A stretch of 64,000 bases of DNA from Robertkochia aurantiaca (lineage in GTDB: Bacteria; Bacteroidota; Bacteroidia; Flavobacteriales; Flavobacteriaceae): positions 186,001-250,000 of the forward strand of contig NZ_JAINZS010000004.1 in NCBI RefSeq assembly GCF_020166495.1, in the 5' to 3' direction. A program made the position numbers and the translations under genes. Positions 52,396-61,274 of the stretch are shown here, piece after piece. The notes under the pieces were generated by a model. That model did no database searches, was not told the DNA's origin, and saw only the letters and a program-made list of their open reading frames with translations. Every line of letters starts with the position of its first letter. Positions within the stretch are counted from its first letter, which is position 1.

Positions 52396-53186
52396 ACTGA
52401 GGTAACCACAAGTTGGGGATCTTCATGTCTTTCAAAACGCAATAGAAAGCGCTTCAGTAAAACTGGATCACCCGAAGTCAGGAAGCGATGAACCGGTTCA
52501 TTCGAAAGACCTGAAAGCAGATCGTACGATCGAAGCACGTTAAGGGTTTGACGGGCTACGGGCTTACCGCTATCAACAATGGTAATTCCTTCAGGCATGA
52601 TTCTTTTGATACGCTCAGTAAGCAAGGGATAGTGGGTACAACCCAATACTACATGATCTGCCCCTGAACGTATCATAGGCTGCAGATAACGATTCAACAA
52701 GAGGGTCATGGTATCGCTTTCGATCTGATCACTTTCGATAAGAGGAACGAGCCCGTCTCCATATTGCTGAATGATCTGTATATCTTTCAGGTAGGTCCTG
52801 GCGGTTTTACTGAATAGCGAACTCGCCAGCGTACCCCGGGTCGCCAACACACCAATGGTTCCTGATCTGGACTGAAGCCCGGCGGGTTTAATGGCAGGTT
52901 CTATCCCGATGAACGGCACAGAAAACTCAGCTCTGAGTTCTTCAATAGCGTTGGTGGTAGCTGTATTACAGGCGACCACAATGAGCTTACAGCCCAAATC
53001 CATCAACCTTCTGGTATTGGCCCTGCTCAACTCAAGTATAGCCTCGGGAGACCGCTCTCCGTAAGGCGCATTTGCGCTGTCGGCCAGGTAAATGGTCGAT
53101 TCGAACGGCAACAACTCATTGATCTCTTTCCAAATGGTGAGTCCGCCGATGCCTGAATCAAATACACCTATGGGATTCGGGTTCAT
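52392..53186 (-). CDS. murI: Glutamate racemase
   Basis: A 264-residue cofactor-independent racemase that supplies D-Glu for peptidoglycan. The two catalytic cysteines are in VVACNTATTNAI and VLGCTHYPLL, and IGVFDSGIGGLT and NAPYGERS are the N-terminal and substrate motifs. It is downstream of the ompH/bamA block but cut off from it by a strong terminator. Confidence 0.96.
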   Translation of the reverse strand: MNPNPIGVFDSGIGGLTIWKEINELLPFESTIYLADSANAPYGERSPEAILELSRANTRRLMDLGCKLIVVACNTATTNAIEELRAEFSVPFIGIEPAIKPAGLQSRSGTIGVLATRGTLASSLFSKTARTYLKDIQIIQQYGDGLVPLIESDQIESDTMTLLLNRYLQPMIRSGADHVVLGCTHYPLLTERIKRIMPEGITIVDSGKPVARQTLNVLRSYDLLSGLSNEPVHRFLTSGDPVLLKRFLLRFERHEDPQLVVTSV

Positions 53187-53192
53187 ATTTCT

Positions 53193-53229
53193 AAAAATAA
53201 AAAAACCGGCTGAGATACAGCCGGTTTTT
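53193..53229 (-). terminator. Terminator of the ompH gene next to murI
   Basis: AAAAACCGGCTG and CAGCCGGTTTTT form a perfect 12-bp stem with a 5-nt loop; seven T follow on the minus strand (53205-53199). Confidence 0.95.
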
Positions 53230-53249
53230 CAAAAGGATACTAAAATTTA

Positions 53250-53759
53250 TTAGAATCCAAGTTCCTTTTTCACATCGTCAGTGATATCTTTTCCGTCTGC
53301 AAGAATCACACCTGAACCAGCAGATGCATCCAGCACATAGTCAAAGCCCTGAGCACGACCTACTTTTTGAATAGCATCGTTAGCCTTTTGAAGGATTGGT
53401 TCCATCAGCTCAAGCTTCTTTTTATTGATCTCTTGTCTTGCCTGTTGCTCGGCCTGCATGATATTTTGTTCCATACTGGCCAGCTCCTGCATTCTCTTTG
53501 TGTTTTCTTCCTGAGACTGAGCATTGGCTTCGTTTTTGTAAAGCTGCGACTTGTTTTGCAGTTCCTGATAAGTAGTTCTGATATCAGCCTCATAAGTCTT
53601 ACCCAATTTCTCAAGCTCTGCCTGAGCTGCTTTCATTTCGGGCATTTCGGTCAACAGTTTTTGAACATCGATATGGGCTACTTTGCTCTGGGCACTGGCA
53701 AAGCTCACGGTTCCTACTGCAAGGACAACTGCAATTACTAATGTCTTTAAGTGTTTCAT
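53250..53759 (-). CDS. OmpH/Skp-family periplasmic chaperone
   Basis: A 169-residue exported protein with a signal peptide ending at FASA (about 23). VAHIDVQKLLTEMPEM begins the small beta body, followed by a long helical-hairpin segment rich in Gln, Glu and Lys, then the closing strand (AQGFDYVLDASAGSGVIL). Skp-type trimers hold unfolded outer-membrane proteins for the BAM machine. It is the second of two ompH genes downstream of bamA. Confidence 0.92.
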   Translation of the reverse strand: MKHLKTLVIAVVLAVGTVSFASAQSKVAHIDVQKLLTEMPEMKAAQAELEKLGKTYEADIRTTYQELQNKSQLYKNEANAQSQEENTKRMQELASMEQNIMQAEQQARQEINKKKLELMEPILQKANDAIQKVGRAQGFDYVLDASAGSGVILADGKDITDDVKKELGF

Positions 53760-53802
53760 GGTGTTCTAAATTTCTAAAATTGAATTACGTATTATCGGTT
53801 TA

Positions 53803-54636
53803 TTAAATAAGACTACCCGTATTGGTAGTGTCTTTTTCTTTCTCATTTCGCTCAGCTTCCCGAGCCTTACGCCGCTTCTCTCTTTCTTCAAGCAGTTTTC
53901 TGCGTCGCTCTTCGTAGGCCTTTTTTCGGGCTTCTATTTCTTTCAGCTTTTCCTGTCTTTTCTCTTCCAGGGCTTCTTCTCTGTCGATCTTCTTCTGCTC
54001 ATACTCATCCTGTTTCGCCTTGAGATCAGGATCGAGTTCTTTGATCACTTCGAGGGCTTCATTAGGCTTCCCTTCTTCCTCGTTCCGCTTGCGGTTGATA
54101 TCAATACTGCGAAGTACCTGGTCGCTCACATCGAATCTTCGATCTGAATACAGCATAACCACGTCGGCAGATTTATCAAAAATAAAATCGTAACGCTTGG
54201 CTGCAGCCAGTTCCTGTACTGCGATAAAGACTTGGTCCTGTATCGGTTTGACAAGTTGACCACGTTGCCTTACAAGATCTCCCTGCGGACCAAAACGATC
54301 CTGTTGATAATCGAGCATCTCAGCCTCCAGGGCATCGATTTCCGCTTTGCGTTCTTCGACCAACTCAGTGGTGAGCAGAACCTTTTCAGCGTTCAGATCA
54401 GCGCGCATTTGTTTGATCGCCTGCTGCTGTTCATCGATCTCTTCCTTCCAGCGTTGTGCCTTCTTCTCCAGCAATTCGTTTGCCATCTGATATTCATCAA
54501 CGTTCTGAAGAATGTATTCCATATCGACATATCCGATCCTCACACTCCTCTGAGTCTGGGCCTGTGCCACAAGCATGGAGAAGCCGAAAAGCACCGTAAA
54601 AAGAACCTTATGTCGTATGTTTTTTTTCGTTACCAT
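53803..54636 (-). CDS. OmpH/Skp-family protein with long charged C-terminal helix
   Basis: A 277-residue exported protein from the ATG at 54636 (54639 is equally possible). The earlier in-frame ATG at 54675 would lie upstream of a perfect -7 promoter box and would destroy the signal peptide. The signal peptide ends at VAQAQ (about 27); the Skp-like body starts with RIGYVDMEYIL. The last 75 residues are an extremely charged helix (Glu, Lys, Arg), which the shorter ompH neighbour lacks. It follows bamA. Confidence 0.9.
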   Translation of the reverse strand: MVTKKNIRHKVLFTVLFGFSMLVAQAQTQRSVRIGYVDMEYILQNVDEYQMANELLEKKAQRWKEEIDEQQQAIKQMRADLNAEKVLLTTELVEERKAEIDALEAEMLDYQQDRFGPQGDLVRQRGQLVKPIQDQVFIAVQELAAAKRYDFIFDKSADVVMLYSDRRFDVSDQVLRSIDINRKRNEEEGKPNEALEVIKELDPDLKAKQDEYEQKKIDREEALEEKRQEKLKEIEARKKAYEERRRKLLEEREKRRKAREAERNEKEKDTTNTGSLI

Positions 54637-54652
54637 CATCGCGGTATTTGCA

Positions 54653-54683
54653 CAAATGTAAACAGCTCTAAACAATTAACAAC
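54653..54683 (-). promoter_or_regulatory. Promoter of the ompH pair
   Basis: GTTG (54683-54680), a 19-bp spacer and TACATTTG (54660-54653) lie 14 bp before the ATG, between bamA and ompH. The genes could also be read from the bamA transcript. Confidence 0.65.
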
Positions 54684-54716
54684 GATCATGTATAGAAAAT
54701 ATCGTGCCAAAACGGT

Positions 54717-57266
54717 TTAAAATTGTTGTCCGATGATAAAGTGAGTTTGCCATCCGCTTGGTTGTGTATCGCCGGGAATGTTGTCGAAACCGTACCCGAA
54801 ATCAATACCGAGCAAACCAAAGGCAGGCATGAAGATTCTCACACCCAGACCGGCTGAACGCTTAAGGTCGAATGGGTTATAATCTTCGAATCCATCAAAT
54901 GAAGCTCCACCTTCCAGGAAGGTCAGCGCAAAGATAGACGCGGTTGGTTTCAGGGTGATCGGATACCTTAATTCAAGGGAGAACTTATTGTAAACCGTTG
55001 CCCCCAATCGTCCTGAAAGGGAGTTATTGGGATATCCTCTTAACTGAATATTCTCACGACCATCGAGGGTAAAGTTTCCAAGACCGTCACCTCCGAGGAA
55101 GAAACGCTCTAACGGAATCACACCTCTGTCCTGATTGTATGCACCAAGGAAACCAAATTCTCCAAGGCTTTTTAACACCAGGTCATCCACAATTCTGGTA
55201 TACCAGGTTCCGCTGAACTTGATCTTGTAAAATTCGAGCCATTTAAATCTTTCCTGCCCGATCTTTTCTTCATCAGGAACGGGCTCTCCCTGTAAATTCA
55301 GACGCTGAAAATCCGGATCATCTTCCAGGCCGGCATAATCAACACCGTTGAACCATGAATAAGGTGGTGTGACCTTAGCACTGATCGACCACAATGAACC
55401 CCTTGTAGGGAAGATCGGGTTTACGGCAGTGTTGTTTCGCGTAAGTGCCACGGTATATGAAAGGTTTCTCGAATATCCGTTCGGGAACGGAAACAGACCT
55501 ATGTCGTAATTCTGGAAATCGTAATTCTGAAAACTCAGAGCGTGAGAGAGCTGAAAGCTGTCGTCAGGCCAACGCAATCTTTTTGCCAGACCCAGTGTAA
55601 TACCTGTGATCACAAAGCGCTGATCCCGGTCGGCTTCTCCTGTTATAGGGTTAAATCGGAACTGCAGGGTACGTGAAAGTGAGGTTGAGAACTGAACCGG
55701 TTTTTTACCTCCCAGCCAGGGCTCAGAAAAAGAGAAACTATAGGTCTGGAAAAAACGGCTGGCTTGCAACCTTAATGAAAGTCTTTGTCCGTCTCCCATA
55801 GGAACCGGCTTATAAGCTTCCCCGTTAAAGAGGTCTTTAATGGCAAAGTTACTGAACGAAAGCCCCAGGGTACCGATAAAGCCACCCCCGCCGTAACCAC
55901 CTTGCAGCTCTATCTGAGAGGAACCTTTTTCCTCTACATTATACTGCAGATCAACCGTACCGGTTTGTGGGTTCGGATTCTGAATATCAGGCGTAATGGT
56001 CTCAGGATCGAAGAACCCAAGTTGTCCAAGTTCCCTGATACTTCTCACAATACGGTCTTTAGAATAGAGCTGACCGGGTCTCGTACGCAGTTCCCTGTAG
56101 ATAACGTGGTCATTGGTCTTATCATTTCCAACCACTCGCACGTTATTCAGATACGCTTCTTTACCTTCAATGATGCGAATTTCAAAGTCTATGGTGTCAT
56201 TCTGAGCAGAGGTCTCCACCACGTTGATCTGCGAAAAGAGGTAACCGTTGTTCTGGTAGAGGTTGTTGATGGTTTCTGCATCGGGCTTGGTATTGTCTTC
56301 AATACGTTTTGCCAGCAGTACCCCATTATAGGTGTCTCCTTTATTTATCCCGAGGAAGCCTTTAAGAGCCTCATCGCTGTATGCAGAGTTACCCACAAAA
56401 TCGATATCTCCGAAATAATAGCGGTCTCCTTCTTCGATATTAATGTCAAGACTGATCGAATTATCGTCATTATAAATGATACTGTCACTCAAAACACGGG
56501 CATCGCGGTATCCGTTCTCCTTATAGGTATCGATCAGTGCACTGAGGTCTGTTTCGTAATCTTCCGGGATGAATTTGGATTTTTTCCAGAAGCGACCGAA
56601 GAATTTCTCCTTGGTATTCTTCATGGATTTCTTCAGCTTCCGGTCTGAAAGCTTTTCATTCCCTATGAAATCGATCTCATCGATCTTAACCTTCTCTCCC
56701 AGGTCTATATTCACCACCATTTTCACGGCGTTGGCCTCGGTGGTATCGGGTATGGTATTGATATTAACCTTGGTATTCAGGTATCCCTTCTTCTTGTACT
56801 TATTGACCAGGTAGTTACGGGTATTGGCCAGAAAGCCTTCGGTCACCTTTTTCCCTTTTTTGATATCGGCTTCAGTGAGCAGGTCTTCCACCTTTCGCTC
56901 TTTGATTCCGTTTATCTTAACATCAGACAAATTCGGAAGTTCCTGAATGGAAAGTTCCAGAAATACCTTGTCACCCTGTATATCTGTGATGTAGAATTCT
57001 ATATCGCTGAACAACTGAAGACCCCAAAGCTTGCTGATCACGTCGCTGATCTCTTGTCCGGGAATGGTGATTTCCTGTCCGACACGAAGTCCCGTATAGG
57101 TAACTACGGTTTGTTCGTTAAAACTTTTAAGTCCGGTGACTTCCAAACCTCCAAGTATGTATTCTTTTCCCTGGTCATAAGTGGTTTCCTGGGCAAAGGT
57201 TTGGGTTGAGGTAATCAGAAAGCATAGTAGTAGTAAATAAAATACACCCAAATATCGGTTAAGCAT
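54717..57266 (-). CDS. bamA: Outer-membrane protein assembly factor BamA
   Basis: Inserts beta-barrel proteins into the outer membrane. From the ATG at 57266 it has 849 residues with a signal peptide ending at TFAQ. Five POTRA repeats follow (about 30-420), then the 16-strand barrel with the conserved IQLRGYP loop motif and a C-terminal aromatic (IIGQQF). The upstream in-frame ATG at 57302 lies inside uppS and is unlike a signal peptide, so I reject it. It starts 8 bp after the uppS stop; uppS-bamA is a conserved flavobacterial pair. Confidence 0.95.
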   Translation of the reverse strand: MLNRYLGVFYLLLLCFLITSTQTFAQETTYDQGKEYILGGLEVTGLKSFNEQTVVTYTGLRVGQEITIPGQEISDVISKLWGLQLFSDIEFYITDIQGDKVFLELSIQELPNLSDVKINGIKERKVEDLLTEADIKKGKKVTEGFLANTRNYLVNKYKKKGYLNTKVNINTIPDTTEANAVKMVVNIDLGEKVKIDEIDFIGNEKLSDRKLKKSMKNTKEKFFGRFWKKSKFIPEDYETDLSALIDTYKENGYRDARVLSDSIIYNDDNSISLDINIEEGDRYYFGDIDFVGNSAYSDEALKGFLGINKGDTYNGVLLAKRIEDNTKPDAETINNLYQNNGYLFSQINVVETSAQNDTIDFEIRIIEGKEAYLNNVRVVGNDKTNDHVIYRELRTRPGQLYSKDRIVRSIRELGQLGFFDPETITPDIQNPNPQTGTVDLQYNVEEKGSSQIELQGGYGGGGFIGTLGLSFSNFAIKDLFNGEAYKPVPMGDGQRLSLRLQASRFFQTYSFSFSEPWLGGKKPVQFSTSLSRTLQFRFNPITGEADRDQRFVITGITLGLAKRLRWPDDSFQLSHALSFQNYDFQNYDIGLFPFPNGYSRNLSYTVALTRNNTAVNPIFPTRGSLWSISAKVTPPYSWFNGVDYAGLEDDPDFQRLNLQGEPVPDEEKIGQERFKWLEFYKIKFSGTWYTRIVDDLVLKSLGEFGFLGAYNQDRGVIPLERFFLGGDGLGNFTLDGRENIQLRGYPNNSLSGRLGATVYNKFSLELRYPITLKPTASIFALTFLEGGASFDGFEDYNPFDLKRSAGLGVRIFMPAFGLLGIDFGYGFDNIPGDTQPSGWQTHFIIGQQF

Positions 57267-57273
57267 GATATTC

Positions 57274-58014
57274 TTAGTTAAGTTGTTCGCTTGTTTTTCC
57301 AAATCTGCGTTCTCTGTTTTGATAATTCTCTATAGCCTGAAAGAGATGTTCCTTCTTAAAGTCAGGCCACAGAACTTCAGTAAAATACAGCTCGGCATAA
57401 GCGATCTGCCATAACAAAAAGTTACTTATTCGATGTTCACCACTGGTACGTATCAGTAGGTCGACATCGGGCAGATCATGGGTATAAAGATGTTTATTAA
57501 TAACCGTATCATCGATATCATCGAGAGACATTAGGTTATTTTTAACTTTAGAGGCCAGCTGTTTTACGGCATTTTTTATCTCTTCCCTTGAACCATAGCT
57601 CAGGGCAAGAGTAAGCGTCATACGCTTGTTATTTCTTGTTTTTTGAATGACCTCGAGAAGTTCCTGATGAGCTTTTTCCGGGAGGGCGTCTAATTTGCCT
57701 ATTGCATTCAGACGAATGTCGTTGTCAACAAGGGTGTGCAGTTCCTTCCGAAGGGAAGACACCAGGAGCTTCATAAGGGTATCGACCTCCAGTTTAGGGC
57801 GCTTCCAGTTCTCGGTAGAGAAGGCATAAAGCGTCAGGTTTTCGATACCGATCTCAGCACTGGCCTCTACCACCTCCCGCACCGACTTGGTGCCGTTCTC
57901 ATGGCCGAAAATGCGCAGTTTACCCTTACTCTTGGCCCAGCGGCCGTTGCCATCCATAATGATCGCAATGTGTTTGGGTAAATTTTCCTTGTTAATCAGT
58001 TTCTCATTCATCAT
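57274..58014 (-). CDS. uppS: Isoprenyl (undecaprenyl pyrophosphate) transferase
   Basis: A 246-residue cis-prenyltransferase that makes the C55 lipid carrier for cell-wall synthesis. IAIIMDGNGRWAK carries the catalytic Asp; TLYAFSTENWKRP, and LLIRTSGEHRISNFLLWQ with YTEL-like FTEVLWPDF, are the other conserved regions. It is 4 bp downstream of the DUF6089 gene. Confidence 0.95.
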   Translation of the reverse strand: MMNEKLINKENLPKHIAIIMDGNGRWAKSKGKLRIFGHENGTKSVREVVEASAEIGIENLTLYAFSTENWKRPKLEVDTLMKLLVSSLRKELHTLVDNDIRLNAIGKLDALPEKAHQELLEVIQKTRNNKRMTLTLALSYGSREEIKNAVKQLASKVKNNLMSLDDIDDTVINKHLYTHDLPDVDLLIRTSGEHRISNFLLWQIAYAELYFTEVLWPDFKKEHLFQAIENYQNRERRFGKTSEQLN

Positions 58015-58017
58015 TCG

Positions 58018-58707
58018 TCAATCAAAGCAGTAATAACATGGCTTCTTACCAAAGGTGTAGGTCAGGGTCACCCCGGTAAATACGAACCAGTCATCACTAA
58101 AACTATTTCCAAACCTCACAGGATTTATTCCCACATCCTGTGTACCCGGATCACTCCCATCGAGATTATTGGTGAAGGTATACCTGGCACCAATCTCTCC
58201 TCCGAGAACAAAACGCGTTCCGATTTTCCCTTTCACACCCAGGGCCATCGGGATCGCAAATGTACTTTTATTTCTATTATGCTCGGCTGTATTGCCTTCA
58301 AAATAGAGATCGTTGTAGCGCACATAAGAAACCCCACCATAGATATAAGGAGTAACCGGATTACTGAAGTCATGAAGATTAAATTCTACAAAATTAAACT
58401 CCATTCCAACCGACACCTCCAGCAGGTCGTTCTCAAAGCTAAAGTCACGCTGTTGCCGGGCAGAGTTCTCTGAATCGGCATCATCTGACTGTAACTGCGT
58501 ATAGATTACGCTGAGCCTGTAAGAGTAGCGGTTGCTGAGATTCCATTTTGCCAGGCCACCAATGGCCACACTGTTCGGGTTTATATAAGTGGTCGGACCG
58601 ACATCACCGATATAGTTACTACCCCCTGCAAACGCACCTATTTCATAGGTTTGGGCAGAGGCGAAGCAGGTTAAGAACAGTAGTATGGCAAAAAGTTTGA
58701 TTCTCAT
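58018..58707 (-). CDS. DUF6089 outer-membrane beta-barrel protein
   Basis: A 229-residue exported protein from the ATG at 58707, with a signal peptide ending at FASAQ. EIGAFAGGSNYIGDVGP opens an eight-strand-like barrel, and the C-terminus is KKPCYYCFD, with two Cys. The family is typical of Bacteroidota at this location. The alternative start six codons upstream is a TTG within the promoter box, so it is rejected. Function unknown. Confidence 0.85.
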   Translation of the reverse strand: MRIKLFAILLFLTCFASAQTYEIGAFAGGSNYIGDVGPTTYINPNSVAIGGLAKWNLSNRYSYRLSVIYTQLQSDDADSENSARQQRDFSFENDLLEVSVGMEFNFVEFNLHDFSNPVTPYIYGGVSYVRYNDLYFEGNTAEHNRNKSTFAIPMALGVKGKIGTRFVLGGEIGARYTFTNNLDGSDPGTQDVGINPVRFGNSFSDDWFVFTGVTLTYTFGKKPCYYCFD

Positions 58708-58722
58708 ACACTTCAAAGTTTG

Positions 58723-58730
58723 CAAATATA
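58723..58730 (-). promoter_or_regulatory. Promoter -7 element of DUF6089-uppS-bamA
   Basis: TATATTTG, an exact TAnnTTTG, lies 16 bp before the DUF6089 ATG, giving a nearly leaderless transcript. An ATTG about 21 bp upstream could be the -33 box. Confidence 0.65.
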
Positions 58731-58825
58731 TACATTATGATATTCTAAAGGCAATATCATATTGACGAATCTGCTAGTTAAACAATTATTGTGAGATTTT
58801 ATTGTATTTTTTGAGATGATTCCGA

Positions 58826-59710
58826 TCAATTACGCCGATCTTCTCCCCAAAGAAGCTTATTTCTCAGGGTTTTCAGGAAACTTTGGTCTTCCAGGTCGAC
58901 CATTTTTACTGTAAAGGGTGCCTTCTCAATAAAAATTTCGGTAGTATTTGACAGTGTAGCGATACGGCTGTCGAGAGACACCAGGTAATTTTCCTCCCTG
59001 CCGCTTACCTTAAGACGAATCTTGGTATTATCGGGTATAACCAGCGGACGGGCGTTCAGGTTATGAGGCGCGATGGGTGTCAACACAAAAGCATCGGTAC
59101 TCGGCGTGATCACCGGTCCGTTGCAACTCAACGAATAGCCGGTAGAACCCGTAGGCGTTGAAACGATCAACCCGTCTGCCCAGTACGAGGTCAGGTACTC
59201 CCCGTCAAGCCATGTAGCCACAGTGATCATCGAAGTGGTATTCTTTCTGCTTATCGCAACCTCATTGAGGGCAAAATTAACCTCAGCCTGATCCTCTATA
59301 CCGGGATCTGTGGTAATCTGCAGCAATGCACGGCGTTTGACCCTGAATTCTCCTTTACTGATCACCTCTACCGTTTTTTTGATATCTTCTTTCTGAACCG
59401 TGGCCAAAAAGCCGAGTCGCCCTGTGTTGATACCCAGTATCGGGATATCCAGGTCTCTTACATATAATATGGTTCTGAGTATGGTACCGTCGCCCCCGAC
59501 ACTGAAAAAAAGATCATACGAATTGTCAAGATCAGAAAAGTCTGAGAAGGTCTGGTAGGTATCAGCGATATCGAAATGATCGCGAAGTATTTCGAGATAA
59601 CCCTTTTCAATATGAACGGTCGCATCGATGTTGCGAAGCTCGTCGAGGAGATTCAAAACACACTCTGTCTTATCTTCACGGTAATACTGACCGTAAATAC
59701 CTATCTTCAA
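58826..59710 (-). CDS. nadK: NAD kinase
   Basis: Phosphorylates NAD to NADP. It has 294 residues with the SVGGDGTILRT motif (GGDG with the catalytic Asp), GINTGRLGFLA, and STPTGSTGYSLSCNGP, all diagnostic. It lies between the CBS-domain protein and DUF6089, as in many flavobacteria. Confidence 0.96.
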   Translation of the reverse strand: MKIGIYGQYYREDKTECVLNLLDELRNIDATVHIEKGYLEILRDHFDIADTYQTFSDFSDLDNSYDLFFSVGGDGTILRTILYVRDLDIPILGINTGRLGFLATVQKEDIKKTVEVISKGEFRVKRRALLQITTDPGIEDQAEVNFALNEVAISRKNTTSMITVATWLDGEYLTSYWADGLIVSTPTGSTGYSLSCNGPVITPSTDAFVLTPIAPHNLNARPLVIPDNTKIRLKVSGREENYLVSLDSRIATLSNTTEIFIEKAPFTVKMVDLEDQSFLKTLRNKLLWGEDRRN

Positions 59711-59808
59711 AATGAAAGAGATTTAATAGTTCTACATCACAATGTTCGGACATAAAAAGCAATTAGCCAACCAAAAATCATGTAAAGCAACCCAAAGACC
59801 CGGGAACA

Positions 59809-60465
59809 TCATATATCCAAATAGCGCCTCAGGTAATCTGAACGCTGTCTCAGGCTCTCGATATAGCGATCATCTTCAGCTTCAGAAATAACCTGGTAAT
59901 TATATCTTCTGAAAGTTTGCAGGATCTCATTAAGTCCTGAGGAGGCAATTTTCAGGGTTACCTGTACCCTGTCGTTTTCGAGATCTGAAATGAACGCCCC
60001 CAAAAGGCGACCGTCATTGCTCTCAACTATTTGGGCGATCTCGCTGAAGCTGTAATCAGCCTTTCCTTTTTCAATCACCAGCACGCCTCCTGATTCATTT
60101 AAAAAAGGAGTATCTTTAAATATCCCCACAATATCCACCAGGTCATAAAAGCCCAGATAATTCCCATCGCTGTCAAGCACAGGCATGACATTGGCATTAT
60201 TACGGGCAAAGGCCTCCAGCACGTCGACCCACAAGGTCTTTTCTGTCACAAAGAAAAGATCGAGTGCGTACAGGTAATCGCTTACCCTTTTGTCAGGATC
60301 AAAAGCCTGCATATCCTCCTCTGAAATATTACCCAGCAACTTGTTTTCTTCAACCACCGGAATGTGGGAGTTGGTACAGGAAGAAAACATCCCTGCAATC
60401 ATCTTGATGGGATAATTGGGTAATACGGGCAGCACATCGTTATTGATATAAGACCTGATCTCCAT
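59809..60465 (-). CDS. CBS-domain pair protein
   Basis: A 218-residue cytoplasmic protein. Residues 1-135 form two CBS motifs (IPVVEENKLLGNISEEDMQ and VMPVLDSDGNYLGFYDLVDI). Residues 145-218 form an ACT-like alpha/beta segment. It probably binds adenine nucleotides as a sensor. No target is evident, though it is divergent from pdxJ and upstream of nadK. Confidence 0.88.
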   Translation of the reverse strand: MEIRSYINNDVLPVLPNYPIKMIAGMFSSCTNSHIPVVEENKLLGNISEEDMQAFDPDKRVSDYLYALDLFFVTEKTLWVDVLEAFARNNANVMPVLDSDGNYLGFYDLVDIVGIFKDTPFLNESGGVLVIEKGKADYSFSEIAQIVESNDGRLLGAFISDLENDRVQVTLKIASSGLNEILQTFRRYNYQVISEAEDDRYIESLRQRSDYLRRYLDI

Positions 60466-60527
60466 GACTCTGTTATTCTACCGGCAAATTAATCATTTCC
60501 ACAGACATTCGGGCGGTCAATCCTTTG

Positions 60528-60535
60528 TATTTTTG
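60528..60535 (+). promoter_or_regulatory. Promoter -7 element of pdxJ
   Basis: TATTTTTG, an exact TAnnTTTG, lies 18 bp before the pdxJ ATG. Confidence 0.6.
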
Positions 60536-60553
60536 TGCTAAAACATAAGAACA

Positions 60554-61270
60554 ATGACCAAGCTAAGTGTAAATATCAATAAAATAGCCACTCTGAGAAA
60601 TTCGAGAGGCGGTGATATCCCCAACGTAGTGAAAGCCGCTGTTGACATACAGAATTTCGGAGCCCAGGGAATCACCATCCACCCCAGGCCCGACGAACGA
60701 CACATTCGTTACCAAGACGCAAGAGACCTGAAAACAGTGGTTCACACAGAGTTCAACATCGAAGGCAACCCTATCAAATCATTTAAAGAACTCGTACTTC
60801 AGGTGGTTCCCACCCAGGTAACACTGGTGCCTGATGCTGAGGATGCCATCACCTCTAATGCCGGATGGAACACCGTAAAACACCGCGATTATCTTACCGA
60901 TATTATCAGAACCTTTAAAGAGGCCGGCATTCGTACTTCGATCTTCGTTGACCCCGACCCCGACATGGTCGAAGCAGCAGTGGAGACCGGAACCGACCGG
61001 GTGGAGCTCTATACGGAATCATATGCGGTCGATTTTGCCAAAGGAGAAAAAGAAAAAGGCATAGCTCCCTTTGTCAAAGCTGCCGAAAAGGCCCGGGAAG
61101 TGGGCATCGGACTCAATGCCGGGCATGATCTTAACCTGAAGAACCTGAAATATTTTAAAGAAAATATTCCCGGCCTGCTGGAGGTATCTATCGGGCATGC
61201 TCTTATTTCCGAATCGCTTTACCTGGGTCTGGAGAACGTGGTTCAAATGTATCTGGAACGATTAAAATAA
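60554..61270 (+). CDS. pdxJ: Pyridoxine 5'-phosphate synthase
   Basis: Condenses 3-amino-2-oxopropyl phosphate with DXP to pyridoxine 5'-phosphate, the last ring-forming step of the DXP-dependent route to PLP. The 238-residue barrel shows KLSVNINKIATLRN, ITIHPRPDERHI, and VGIGLNAGHDLNLKNL, all characteristic. The alpha/beta hydrolase starts 4 bp after its stop. Several PLP enzymes of this window depend on its product. Confidence 0.96.
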   Translation: MTKLSVNINKIATLRNSRGGDIPNVVKAAVDIQNFGAQGITIHPRPDERHIRYQDARDLKTVVHTEFNIEGNPIKSFKELVLQVVPTQVTLVPDAEDAITSNAGWNTVKHRDYLTDIIRTFKEAGIRTSIFVDPDPDMVEAAVETGTDRVELYTESYAVDFAKGEKEKGIAPFVKAAEKAREVGIGLNAGHDLNLKNLKYFKENIPGLLEVSIGHALISESLYLGLENVVQMYLERLK

Positions 61271-61274
61271 ACAC

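Noticed and set aside
55785-56648. 287-codon plus-strand frame inside bamA
   Set aside because: It is antisense to a clear bamA frame, has no recognisable domain, and its composition follows the opposite strand.
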